Assembly: GCA_020696915.1 (NCBI GenBank)
Contig: JAJFMR010000029.1
Span: 1 to 14,517 of the forward strand
Direction: 5' to 3'
Length of the DNA: 14,517 bases
Origin: Rhizobiaceae bacterium
GTDB taxonomy: Bacteria; Pseudomonadota; Alphaproteobacteria; Rhizobiales; Rhizobiaceae
The position numbers were made by a program, and so were the translations under genes. The notes under the pieces were generated by a model. The model was given only the letters and a program-made list of their open reading frames with translations, searched no databases and was not told where the DNA came from. Positions 1 through 7,503 of this stretch are shown here, one piece after another (position 1 is the stretch's first letter; each line of letters begins with the position of its first letter).

Positions 1-485
1 GCGCGCGCGATCGCCACCCGCTGCCGCTGGCCGCCCGAGATGTCGTGGATGGCACGGCCGGCGAGCCGCGACTCGAGGCCGACGGTTTCGAGAAGTCGGG
101 CAATTGCCGCGGGGCGCTGCCGGCGGCCGGCAATGCCGTGGATGCGCAGCGGATCGGCGAGCGCGCCGGCAACGGAGGCTCGCGGGTTGAAGGCGCCGAG
201 CGGATCCTGGAACACCATCTGGATACGCCTGCGCATGACGCGAAGCTTCTTTCCGGTCAGCGACAGCAAGTCGGTTTCGCGAAAGGTGACGCTGCCGGCA
301 TCCGGTTGGACGAGGCGCAGAACAACCCTGGCCAGAGTGGATTTTCCGCTGCCGGAGGGTCCCGCCAGGCCGAGCGTTTCACCCGGCGCCAGGCTGATCG
401 AGGCGTCTTTCAGCGCGTCGACCCGGCGACCTCCGGCGGCGTAGGTCTTGGAAATCCCGGCTGCGACGAGGAGCGGAGCTGTCAT
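1..485 (-). CDS. Opp/Dpp-type ABC importer ATPase, DppF/NikE-like (partial)
   Basis: This is the second ATP-binding subunit of a peptide/nickel/opine-class importer, acting at the cytoplasmic face of the membrane. Only the N-terminal 161 residues are in the window; the gene continues past the left edge. Visible motifs are a Walker A loop GPSGSGKST at about residues 42-50, the Q-loop VFQDP with Gln93, and the ABC signature ISGGQRQRVAIAR beginning at residue 149. The FQDPLGAFNPR stretch after the Q-loop is typical of the DppF/OppF branch. The Walker B and H-loop would lie beyond the edge. The ATG overlaps the stop of the preceding ATPase gene as ATGA, which implies translational coupling and fixes the start. 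It would pair with that ATPase as a heterodimer. The family is certain; the substrate is not. Confidence 0.93.
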   Translation of the reverse strand, partial: MTAPLLVAAGISKTYAAGGRRVDALKDASISLAPGETLGLAGPSGSGKSTLARVVLRLVQPDAGSVTFRETDLLSLTGKKLRVMRRRIQMVFQDPLGAFNPRASVAGALADPLRIHGIAGRRQRPAAIARLLETVGLESRLAGRAIHDISGGQRQRVAIAR

Positions 486-1276
486 GGCAATCGCGCAGCG
501 ACCAGCGGCGGCGTGTCGAGGCCGATATGGGCTGCGAGAAGCTGCCTGGTGTAGGGAGCCGCCGGCCGCTCTACGATTGCCGATCTCGTAGCAAGTTCGA
601 CCAGCCGGGCTTTGCGCAGCACCGCGATACGGTCGGCAAAACCGGAAGCCAGCGCGATGTCGTGGGTGATGAAAACCAGCGTCATGCCGTCCTCCACGAC
701 CAGCGTGTCGAGAAGCGCGACGATATCGGCCTGCACGACGCTGTCCAGTGCACTGGTCGGCTCGTCCGCAATCAGCAGCCGGGGCCTGGCCGCAATGGCG
801 GCGGCGATCGCGACGCGCTGGCGCTGGCCGCCGGACAGTTGGTGCGGGTAGGCGGCCAGCGCTGTCGCGGGCTTCGGAATGCGAACCCGGTCGAGCAGCG
901 AGGCGGCGCGGTCAAGCGCGCTCTTCCAGCCAAGCCCGAGGTGGCGTCTTGCCACTTCGGCGATCTGTTCGCCCACCGGGAGAACTGGATTGAGAGAAGC
1001 GCCCGCGTCCTGGAAGATGAAGCCGATGTCGCGGCCGGCGCACGGGGTGCGGCCAAGCCCCGGCCAGTCTATTTCTCCCTCGATCAGGGCGCTCCCGGGA
1101 ACCAGCCCGGCAAGCGCCAGGGCGAGCGTGCTCTTGCCCGAACCGCTCTCGCCGATGACTGCCAGCCGCTCACCCGACAGAATTTCGAGATCGAGACCGT
1201 CGATCGCCCGGGTCGAGCCGTCACCGCTCCGGTAGTCGACGGAGAGCCGCCGGAGGTCGGCGAGAACCGCGCTCAT
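482..1276 (-). CDS. Opp/Dpp-type ABC importer ATPase, DppD/NikD-like
   Basis: First ATPase of the importer, 264 residues, energising transport through the two upstream-encoded permeases. Motifs are complete: Walker A GESGSGKST (42-50), Q-loop Gln89, signature LSGGQ (147-151), Walker B LLIADEP (167-173) and H-loop His205 in FITHD. The C terminus has the AAPYTRQLL segment common to the family but stops soon after, so the cysteine-containing extension (CxFxxRC type) found in OppD/DppD is missing. In length it resembles NikD. The reading frame is open well upstream, but the start chosen (MSAVLADL) lies in an ATGA overlap with the end of the DppC-like gene, and the upstream part reads as nonsense overlapping that permease. 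The family is certain; the substrate is undetermined. Confidence 0.93.
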   Translation of the reverse strand: MSAVLADLRRLSVDYRSGDGSTRAIDGLDLEILSGERLAVIGESGSGKSTLALALAGLVPGSALIEGEIDWPGLGRTPCAGRDIGFIFQDAGASLNPVLPVGEQIAEVARRHLGLGWKSALDRAASLLDRVRIPKPATALAAYPHQLSGGQRQRVAIAAAIAARPRLLIADEPTSALDSVVQADIVALLDTLVVEDGMTLVFITHDIALASGFADRIAVLRKARLVELATRSAIVERPAAPYTRQLLAAHIGLDTPPLVAARLP

Positions 1277-2103
1277 GCCCTGCTCCGGCGGCCGGCGATT
1301 GCCTCCGAAAGTCCTTCCGAGAGGAGATAGACGCCGAGCACGGCGACCACGAGTCCGATACCTGGAATGATCGACAGGAAGGGTGCCGAGCGCAGCACGT
1401 TGCGGCCCTCCGCGATCATCGACCCCCAGGTGACGATGTTGGGATCGCCGAGCCCCAGAAAGGAAAGGGCGGCTTCGGTGAGGACCGCACCCGCCACGAT
1501 CACCGAGCTCAGCGCCAGCACCGGAGGCAAGGCATTCGGCAGCACCTCCCGAAGGGCTATCTCCATCGGGTGCATGCCGATGACTCGCGCCGCGGCAACA
1601 TAATCGCGCTCGCGGATCGACAGCACTTCGGCGCGCGCCAGCCGCGCCGGGCCGGTCCATGCCCCGAGCGCGATGGCAAGGATGACGACCGGCAGCGACG
1701 CCCCGCTGACGCTGACGAAGGCCAGCGCCAGCAGGAAGCCCGGCACGATCTGGAAGGCGTCGACGACGCGCATCAGCGCCTCGTCGACAAGGCCGCCGGC
1801 GAAGCCGGCCAACGTGCCGACCAGCGCGCCGACGAAGATCGCGACCGACGCCGCTGCGATGCCGACCGCCAGCGACGCGCGGGCGCCATGCATGAGACCG
1901 GCGAGCACGTCGCGGCCGAGCCGGTCCGTGCCCAGCGGGAAGGCGGCGTCGGCGAAGGGAGGCAGCAGCGCAGGTCCGCGGATGGCCAGCGGATCACCCG
2001 GGAAGACGACCGGGGCCGTCAGCGCGGCTGTCGCGAGGAGAACGATCATGAGGAGCCCGGCCACGCCTTCGGGGGAGCGCAGGAACTGGCGGACAGGCCT
2101 CAT
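1273..2103 (-). CDS. Opp/Dpp-type ABC importer permease, DppC-like
   Basis: Inner-membrane permease of 276 residues, the second channel subunit. It shows the DppC hallmarks: an N-terminal membrane segment (about 14-34), the conserved LGTDRLGRDVLAGLMHGARA region beginning near residue 57, several hydrophobic segments, the cytoplasmic EAA-type coupling loop around 160-185 (DYVAAARVIGM), and EAALSFLGLG further on. The start MRPVRQ is set by the ATGA overlap with the DppB-like gene; the open frame extends further upstream but only in the shadow of that gene. It should form a heterodimer with the DppB-like permease and contact the two ATPases through the EAA loop. Confidence 0.93.
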   Translation of the reverse strand: MRPVRQFLRSPEGVAGLLMIVLLATAALTAPVVFPGDPLAIRGPALLPPFADAAFPLGTDRLGRDVLAGLMHGARASLAVGIAAASVAIFVGALVGTLAGFAGGLVDEALMRVVDAFQIVPGFLLALAFVSVSGASLPVVILAIALGAWTGPARLARAEVLSIRERDYVAAARVIGMHPMEIALREVLPNALPPVLALSSVIVAGAVLTEAALSFLGLGDPNIVTWGSMIAEGRNVLRSAPFLSIIPGIGLVVAVLGVYLLSEGLSEAIAGRRSRA

Positions 2104-3089
2104 GTGGCCGGCTCCGAAGCACCGACCCTGGGATCGAGGACGGCATAGACGACGTCGACGACCAGATTGACGGCGATCACCAGCACGGCGGAGACCAGGA
2201 TGATGCCGATCAGCAGTGCCGCGTCCCGTCCGGCAACCGCCTCCTGGGCCAGGCGCCCGAATCCCGGAATGGCGAAGACGCTTTCGATGACGACGCTGCC
2301 GCCGAGCATCGAGGCCGCCTGCAGGCCGAGCATGGTGACGAGCGGCAGCAGCGCGTTGCGCGCCACATGGCGCAATACGATGCGGCGCCGGGCAAGCCCC
2401 CTGGCGCGCGCGGCCAGCGCAAAATCCTGCCGCCACGCCTCGGCCATGCCGGCGCGCATCATTCTCAGGAAAAGGGCCATATAGATGAAGCCGAGCGCGG
2501 CGACGGGCAGCACAAGATGACGGGCGATGTCGAGCGCCCGCTCGAACCCCTGCTTGCCCGACGCGATGCTCTCGAGGCCGGCGGTGGGAAGCCAGCGCAG
2601 CTGCACGCCGAATATCACGCTGAGCACCAGCCCGAGCCAGAAGCTCGGAACGGCGTAAAGCGTCAGCGAGCCGACCGACAGCAGCCGGTCAGCGGCGCTG
2701 CCCGGCCGCGCGCCGGACACGACGCCGAGCGCCGAGCCAAGGCTGAAGGACAGCGCCACGGCGCTGCCCATCAGCCACAGCGTGGCCGGCAGCCTTTCCA
2801 TGACGACATCGAGGATCGGCCGCCCGAACAGCACCGACCACCCGAGATCGAGCCGCAGGAGAGCCATGAGGTAGGCGGCAAGCCGCGCCCACGCCGAGCG
2901 GTCGAGGCCGTAGCTTTCGCGCAGGCCGGCGACCAGCGCCGGGTCACCGCCGCCGATCGACAGGAGGTAGGCGTCGACGGCATCGCCGGGCGCCGCCTCG
3001 AGCAGGAAGAACGTGCCGATGACGACGATCAAGAGCACCGGGATGCTGGTGATCAGACGCCGTCGCAGCAGGAGAAATGCACGTCTCAC
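2100..3089 (-). CDS. Opp/Dpp-type ABC importer permease, DppB-like
   Basis: Inner-membrane permease of 329 residues. The first membrane segment (about 12-31) is followed by the DppB-type periplasmic region (EAAPGDAVDAY, then GLRESYGLD), further membrane segments, an EAA coupling loop at about 217-242 (EAWRQDFALAARARGL), and the family signature ESVFAIPGFGRL near 269-280. It ends in the classical YAVLDPRV. The start is a GTG; an AAGGG tract 11 bases upstream is a rather distant ribosome site, and no in-frame ATG is available before the first membrane helix. It lies 34 bases after the binding-protein gene, and its stop overlaps the DppC-like start. Family assignment is secure. Confidence 0.92.
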   Translation of the reverse strand: MRRAFLLLRRRLITSIPVLLIVVIGTFFLLEAAPGDAVDAYLLSIGGGDPALVAGLRESYGLDRSAWARLAAYLMALLRLDLGWSVLFGRPILDVVMERLPATLWLMGSAVALSFSLGSALGVVSGARPGSAADRLLSVGSLTLYAVPSFWLGLVLSVIFGVQLRWLPTAGLESIASGKQGFERALDIARHLVLPVAALGFIYMALFLRMMRAGMAEAWRQDFALAARARGLARRRIVLRHVARNALLPLVTMLGLQAASMLGGSVVIESVFAIPGFGRLAQEAVAGRDAALLIGIILVSAVLVIAVNLVVDVVYAVLDPRVGASEPAT

Positions 3090-3123
3090 GTGGGACCGAA
3101 CCCTTATCCGATCCCCGCATCTA

Positions 3124-4725
3124 TCACGATTCCAGGTCGGTATCGGCCCAGTTGGAAACGGCCCATCGCGGATTGCTGGAAACGTTCTTGACGCTTGTAC
3201 GCGCTACCGTGATGAAACCCCACTCGGCGACGTTGATCAGCGGCAGGTCCTCGGCGACGAGCTTCTGAAACTGCCTGAACAGGTCCGTGCGTGCCGCGAC
3301 GTCGACAGTCTTGTTGGCCTTTTCGATGATCTCGTCGATCGCCGGGTTGGCGTAGCCGCCCTGGTTGGAAAAGGGGACGCCTGCCGGAACGCCCCCCTTG
3401 ACCAGAATCGTGGTCGAGATCGCGGGGTCGCCGCGGAAGACGGGCGGCGCTACCGCCAGGTCGAAATCATGGTCGGTGTAGACGGCCTTCTGGTGTGCGG
3501 CGGCATCATTGTTGACGATCTCCGCGTCGATGCCGATCGCGGCGAGCGCCTGCCGGAGATAGTCTCCGAACTGCCTGGTCTCGCTGAAATAGGGCGCCGG
3601 CAGCAGCTTCAGCGAGAACCGGGTTCCGTTGCCGGCGCGCTTGTAGCCAGCCTCGTCCAGCAGCGCGTTGGCTCTCGCCGGATCGAAGGCGTAGGTTGTC
3701 ACGCCCGCTTCATAGAACTCCGGCGCGTTTTTCGGCACGATGCCGGTCGAAGGCACCGCATAGCCGAGGAAGATCGTCTTCACGACGAAGTCCCTGTCGA
3801 TGGCGTGGGCGATCGCCTGCCGGACTTTCAGATCGGCCAGCTCCTTGCGGCGATGATTGATCTCGACGACCAGCTGATAGGTCAACGCCTCGTAGCCTTT
3901 CGAGTAAACTTCGATGCCCTCGACCTTGGATATGCGCTCGAGGTCGGCGAGCGGCACCTGGCTGAAGGCGGCGAGCTGGATCTCGTCCGCCTCGAGGGCG
4001 CCGGCCGCCGCAGCGCGGTCGGGGAGCACCCGAAAGACGATTTCGTCGAGTTTGGGCTGGCCTTCGCCCCAATAGTCCTGGTTCTTCTCGAGCCGGTAAT
4101 ACTCGCCGGGCTTGTGTTCGGCGAATTTGAAAGGTCCCGTGCCGACGAGACTTGCATTGGCGGGATTGGCCTCGATGTCGGTGCCCTCGTAGAGGTGCCT
4201 GGGCAGCACGCTCGTCACCACCGGCAGCGCGTTGCGGATGAGCTGGAACGGCGTCGGCACCGAGAATTTGAACACCGCGGTGCGCTCGTCCGGCGTTTCC
4301 ACCGCCTCCAGATTGGCAAAGACGAGGCGGCCCAGGTTCTGCAGCTTCTTCCACACCTCGAGCGCCGAAAAGGCGACGTCGGCCGAGGTGAAGGGCTTGC
4401 GGTCGTGCCAGGTGACGCCTTCGCGAAGCGTGAAGGTTACGGAACGCCCGTCGGCCGAACCCTCCCACGCTGTCGCGAGCCTGGGCTCGAGGCCGTCGGG
4501 GCCCGCAAAGGACGCTTCGGCGAGCGGCTCGATCACCTTGCTGGCGATGAAGAAGACGCCGTTCGAGGCGACTATTGCCGGGTTCAGGTTCTTCGGCTCG
4601 GAATCGGCCGCGACGACGAGGCGCTTGCCGTCTTGCGCAAGAGCGCGGGCGGGAAGGCCGGCGGATGCGAGAAGCAGCGCCGTGCTCGTCAGGAGCCGGC
4701 GGCGGGAAAGCGGGAATCTCGTCAT
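3124..4725 (-). CDS. Extracellular solute-binding protein, family 5 (DppA/NikA/OppA type)
   Basis: Periplasmic binding protein of 533 residues that captures the substrate for the downstream importer. The N terminus has a twin-arginine-like motif (SRRRLL at 7-12) before a hydrophobic stretch, with probable cleavage after ALA near residue 30. Typical SBP_bac_5 segments follow: SEPKNLNPA, LEPRLATAWEGSADG, VTFTLREGVTWHDRKPFT and VGTGPFKF, then the long two-lobe body. Length matches DppA/NikA. The frame is open upstream, but the ATG chosen is preceded by a GGAGA ribosome site 6 bases away and directly precedes the signal peptide. It is the promoter-proximal gene of the operon. Peptides, an opine-like compound or chelated nickel are all possible ligands; nothing visible decides. 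Confidence 0.92.
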   Translation of the reverse strand: MTRFPLSRRRLLTSTALLLASAGLPARALAQDGKRLVVAADSEPKNLNPAIVASNGVFFIASKVIEPLAEASFAGPDGLEPRLATAWEGSADGRSVTFTLREGVTWHDRKPFTSADVAFSALEVWKKLQNLGRLVFANLEAVETPDERTAVFKFSVPTPFQLIRNALPVVTSVLPRHLYEGTDIEANPANASLVGTGPFKFAEHKPGEYYRLEKNQDYWGEGQPKLDEIVFRVLPDRAAAAGALEADEIQLAAFSQVPLADLERISKVEGIEVYSKGYEALTYQLVVEINHRRKELADLKVRQAIAHAIDRDFVVKTIFLGYAVPSTGIVPKNAPEFYEAGVTTYAFDPARANALLDEAGYKRAGNGTRFSLKLLPAPYFSETRQFGDYLRQALAAIGIDAEIVNNDAAAHQKAVYTDHDFDLAVAPPVFRGDPAISTTILVKGGVPAGVPFSNQGGYANPAIDEIIEKANKTVDVAARTDLFRQFQKLVAEDLPLINVAEWGFITVARTSVKNVSSNPRWAVSNWADTDLES

Positions 4726-4994
4726 GCTGTCTCCGGAAAACGACGCCACGCTGGAACGGGGCGGCTGCCCTTCCAGAGGCACGGTCAAATTCTTCACCGA
4801 CGCCCGACAATAGCGCCAGTCATGTTTTTTTGCACGAAGCCAAAGGCGAGAAAAATACTCCCCCGTTTCCATGCACCGGGAGCAGAAGCGGGGCATGCCG
4901 AGGCGCAGCGATGGAATTCCAGCCGAGGGAGCCCGCAGCACGGAACGTCGAAGCTGTGACGGGTCCTTGGCCGGCGCGACATGCGCTTGCATCT

Positions 4995-5022
4995 TTGACA
5001 GCCTTCCGAAACGGTGTATCGT
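4995..5022 (+). promoter_or_regulatory. Sigma70-type promoter for the LacI-led sugar operon
   Basis: A perfect TTGACA (-35) at 4995-5000 is followed after 16 bases by TATCGT (-10) at 5017-5022. Transcription would begin near 5030, about 65 bases before the regulator's GTG start. A LacI-style palindrome overlaps the -10 and the expected start point, as in classic repressed promoters. The -35 match is exact and the -10 matches 4 of 6. Confidence 0.55.
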
Positions 5023-5037
5023 TTTAAAACGTTTGCA
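5020..5037 (+). promoter_or_regulatory. Probable LacI-family operator O1
   Basis: The AAACGTTT core at 5027-5034, with a central CG and the right half continuing as TTTGCA, matches the general form of LacI-family operators (PurR, GalR and RbsR sites share the AAACGTTT core). A perfect 12-base palindrome CGTTTTAAAACG (5020-5031) overlaps it. The position over the -10 and start point suggests autorepression by the adjacent regulator. Confidence 0.55.
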
Positions 5038-5065
5038 ATCCGCTCCTCCAGAGGCGGTCCGGACT

Positions 5066-5075
5066 GTTTCGAAAC
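5066..5075 (+). promoter_or_regulatory. Second palindrome, possible LacI-family operator O2
   Basis: GTTTCGAAAC is a perfect 10-base palindrome with a central CG, as in many LacI-family operators. Its centre is exactly 40 bases from the centre of the AAACGTTT core, close to four helical turns, and it lies 18 bases before the regulator's start codon. It could be an auxiliary operator; its half-site order differs from that of O1. Confidence 0.35.
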
Positions 5076-5093
5076 GCTGTCTTGGGAGGGACA

Positions 5094-6164
5094 GTGCGCG
5101 CCAGGACGCTCAAGCAGCTGGCCGGCCATCTTGACCTGTCGATCACGACGGTCTCGCGGGCTCTTGCGGGTCATTCCCAGATTGCCAGGGCCACCCGCGA
5201 GCGCGTTGCAAGGGCGGCGCATGAGCATGGTTATGTCCCCAACACCGCCGCACGCATGCTGGTCTCCGGGCGCAGCGGCTTTGCCGGGCTGGTCCTGCCG
5301 ATCCGTGGACCCAACCTCGTGGATTCCTTTCTCGGCGAATTCGTTACCGGCCTGGGCGAAGGGCTGGTGCAGCGCGGCAACGACCTGATTCTCGCGACGG
5401 CGCCCGAGGGGCAGCTGGAAATCGACGTGCTGAAACATCTGGTGCAGTCCGGCCGCGCCGACGGGGTCGTGCTCACCCGCATAGCCGAGGCGGACGAGCG
5501 CGTTTCATTTCTGGCGGCGCGCGGCGTGCCCTTCGTGGCGCATGGCCGGATGCTGGATGCCGGCATCGCCTACAACTGGCTCGACACCGATGGCGCCCAC
5601 GCCTTTGGCGTCGCCTTCGACATGCTCTACGAGCTTGGCCACCGGCATTTCGGGCTGGTGACGATTTCCGAGCCGATGACGTTCCGGCACCTGCGCCAGG
5701 ATGGTCTGGCCGAGGCGATCACCCGGCGCGGCGATCCTTCGGTCAGGCTCGACGTGGCGACGGCACCGCGCTTCGACCGCGGCGCAAGGATCCAGGCGGT
5801 TGGCCGCATGCTGGCCGGCTCGGACCGGCCGACCGCCATCGTAGCGCTGTTCGACGAACTGGCGCTGACGGTCATGGAGGAGGCTGCCAGGGCCGGCCTT
5901 TCCATCCCGCGGGACCTCTCGGTCATCGGCTTCGACAATATCGTTGCGGCGGCCTATGCGCCGCCGGGCCTGACGACCTTCGAGGCGTCGATCAGGCAAT
6001 GCGCCCGCGAGATTGCCGAGATGCTGGTCACCGTCATCGAGGAGCGGCCGGCGGAGCCGCTGACCCGTCTGATCAGGCCGACATTGACCGCCAGGGCAAG
6101 CCATGGCCTGGCGCCGGGTTCCAGGAAATTGAAGCCGCAGGCGAACCAGGGAGGAAGTCGATGA
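5094..6164 (+). CDS. LacI-family transcriptional regulator
   Basis: DNA-binding repressor of 356 residues. The N terminus carries the LacI helix-turn-helix (RTLKQLAGHLDLSITTVSRAL, from about residue 4 to 24), the conserved HGYVPNTAARML hinge region, and then a periplasmic-binding-protein-like sensor domain that includes the family segment PRDLSVIGFDN. I chose GTG at 5094, which has a GGGAGG ribosome site just upstream; a TTG at 5082 in the same frame overlaps that site and is less likely. It is the first gene of the sugar operon, and its stop overlaps the binding-protein start as ATGA. It probably senses the imported sugar or a product and represses its own operon through the palindromes upstream. 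The effector is unknown. Confidence 0.93.
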   Translation: MRARTLKQLAGHLDLSITTVSRALAGHSQIARATRERVARAAHEHGYVPNTAARMLVSGRSGFAGLVLPIRGPNLVDSFLGEFVTGLGEGLVQRGNDLILATAPEGQLEIDVLKHLVQSGRADGVVLTRIAEADERVSFLAARGVPFVAHGRMLDAGIAYNWLDTDGAHAFGVAFDMLYELGHRHFGLVTISEPMTFRHLRQDGLAEAITRRGDPSVRLDVATAPRFDRGARIQAVGRMLAGSDRPTAIVALFDELALTVMEEAARAGLSIPRDLSVIGFDNIVAAAYAPPGLTTFEASIRQCAREIAEMLVTVIEERPAEPLTRLIRPTLTARASHGLAPGSRKLKPQANQGGSR

Positions 6165-7429
6165 AGACGATGATGAAGCTCATTTCCGGAGCAGCCCTTG
6201 CCATGGCGCTCGGCGCCGGGGCGGCCCACGCCCAGGTGCTGTTCTGGTCGACGCAGGCCAAGCCCGTCGAGGAAACCCAGAAGATGCGCGACCAGGTGCT
6301 GTCGGGTTTCGAGGGCGGAGTCGATTACCAGCCGCAGGACGACGGCCCGTGGCTGACGCGCGTGCAGGCCGAGCTGCAGGCGGGCTCCGGCACGATCGGC
6401 GTTCTCGGCGCGCTGCATGGCAGCCTGTCCAGCCTCGCCGCCGATCTGGTCGACCTGTCCGACGTCGATCTGGGCGGCGCCAAGGTCAACGAGGCCTACC
6501 GGGAACTCGCCACGCTCGATACGGGCGAGCAGAAATATCTGCCCTGGATGCAGGCGACCTACATCATGGCGGCCAACAAGAAGGCGCTGGAATTTCTTCC
6601 GGAAGGTACCGACCTCGACACCATCACCTACGATCAGCTGACCGCCTGGTCGAAGAACCTCGCAGAAAAGACCGGGTCCCCGAAATTTGGATTTCCCGGC
6701 GGCCCCGACGGGCTGAAGCACCGCTTCTTCCAGGGCTTTCTCGTGCCTTCCTACACCAAGTCGATGGTGACCAAGTTCCGCTCCGCCGAGGCTGAAGCCG
6801 GCTGGAACAAGTTCAAGGAACTGTGGCAGTACACCAATCCGAATTCCACCAACTACGCCTTCATGCAGCAGCCGCTGCTTACCGAGGAGGTATGGGTCGC
6901 CTTCGACCACGTTGCCAGGCTGGCTGACGCATTCAACCAGAAGCCGGACGATTTCGTGGCCTTCCCGGCACCGGCCGGCCCCGCCGGCCGCGGCTTCATG
7001 CCCGTGGTGGCGGGCGTCGCCATTCCAAAGACCGCGCCCGACATGGACAAGGCGAAGGCCCTCGTCGCCTACATGCTCAAGCCCGAGACCCAGATCGCAA
7101 CCCTGCGCGCGACGAACTTCTTCCCGGTAGTCGAAGTGACGCTACCCGACGACATGCCGAATTCGGTGAAGCTCTCCGCCCCGGCCGTCGCCGCCATGAC
7201 GGGGGCCGAGGATGCATTGCCGGCACTGCTGCCGATCGGGCTCGGCGACCTCGGAGGCAAATTCAACCAGGTCTACACCGACACCTACGAGCGCATCGTG
7301 CTCGGCGGCCAGGACGTGCGCGCCGTCCTAGACGAGCAGGCCGACGTCCTGCGGGGCCTGCTCGAGCAGGCAAAGGCGCCGTGCTGGGCGCCGGATGCGC
7401 CGTCGCAAGGCGCCTGCCCCGTCGAATAG
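6161..7429 (+). CDS. Sugar ABC transporter substrate-binding protein, family 1
   Basis: Periplasmic sugar-binding protein of 422 residues. A Sec signal peptide (positive MKTMMKL start, hydrophobic core, AHA at 22-24) predicts cleavage before Gln25. The body resembles the MalE/UgpB-type family: VQAELQAGSGTIGVLGALHG, PWMQATYIMAANKKALEF, and the late segment VVAGVAIPKTAPDMDKAKALVAYM in two pieces of typical spacing. The start has GGGAGG 6 bases upstream and sits in an ATGA overlap with the regulator. Its only cysteines, Cys408 and Cys419, lie in the C-terminal tail and could form a disulfide. It should feed the two permeases that follow. The ligand is not evident from sequence; the hydrolase at the operon's end suggests a small glycoside. 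Confidence 0.93.
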   Translation: MKTMMKLISGAALAMALGAGAAHAQVLFWSTQAKPVEETQKMRDQVLSGFEGGVDYQPQDDGPWLTRVQAELQAGSGTIGVLGALHGSLSSLAADLVDLSDVDLGGAKVNEAYRELATLDTGEQKYLPWMQATYIMAANKKALEFLPEGTDLDTITYDQLTAWSKNLAEKTGSPKFGFPGGPDGLKHRFFQGFLVPSYTKSMVTKFRSAEAEAGWNKFKELWQYTNPNSTNYAFMQQPLLTEEVWVAFDHVARLADAFNQKPDDFVAFPAPAGPAGRGFMPVVAGVAIPKTAPDMDKAKALVAYMLKPETQIATLRATNFFPVVEVTLPDDMPNSVKLSAPAVAAMTGAEDALPALLPIGLGDLGGKFNQVYTDTYERIVLGGQDVRAVLDEQADVLRGLLEQAKAPCWAPDAPSQGACPVE

Positions 7430-7439
7430 AGCAGGACTG

Positions 7440-7468
7440 GGGCGCCGGGCCTTTGCCTCGGCGCTCCC
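7440..7468 (+). promoter_or_regulatory. Stem-loop between binding-protein and permease genes
   Basis: GGGCGCCG (7440-7447) can pair with CGGCG (7459-7463) and CCC (7466-7468), leaving a two-base CT bulge, and an inner GGC/GCC can extend the stem to a CTTT loop. Only two T bases follow, so it does not look like a full intrinsic terminator. Hairpins at this place in sugar ABC operons often protect the binding-protein mRNA and lower permease expression; that role here is inferred. Confidence 0.5.
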
Positions 7469-7503
7469 TTCTGCCTGCCCGCCAGTGAACGAGAGGCGGC
7501 CCG

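Larger units (their letters stand above)
4726..5093. other. Divergent intergenic control region between two transporter operons
   Basis: This 368-base non-coding stretch separates the starts of the Opp-type binding-protein gene (minus) and the LacI-type regulator (plus). The right third holds a promoter and two palindromes, listed separately. In the left two thirds I found no convincing -35/-10 pair for the minus-strand operon; a TATTGT-like hexamer on the minus strand near 4805-4815 lacks a good -35. Small open frames crossing the region have no recognisable product and look like chance ORFs. Confidence 0.7.

Noticed and set aside
4726..4900. Sigma54-like elements (GG and GC dinucleotides near TTTGGC) for the Opp-type operon
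   Set aside because: The spacing between GG and GC does not fit the required -24/-12 distance.
3013..4959. 648-residue open frame on the plus strand opposite the family-5 binding-protein gene
   Set aside because: The minus-strand frame gives a clear, full-length binding protein. The plus-strand frame has no recognisable domain and is a typical high-GC antisense artefact.
4871..5134. 87-residue open frame crossing the divergent control region
   Set aside because: No good ribosome site or recognisable domain, and it overlaps the promoter, the palindromes and the regulator's start.
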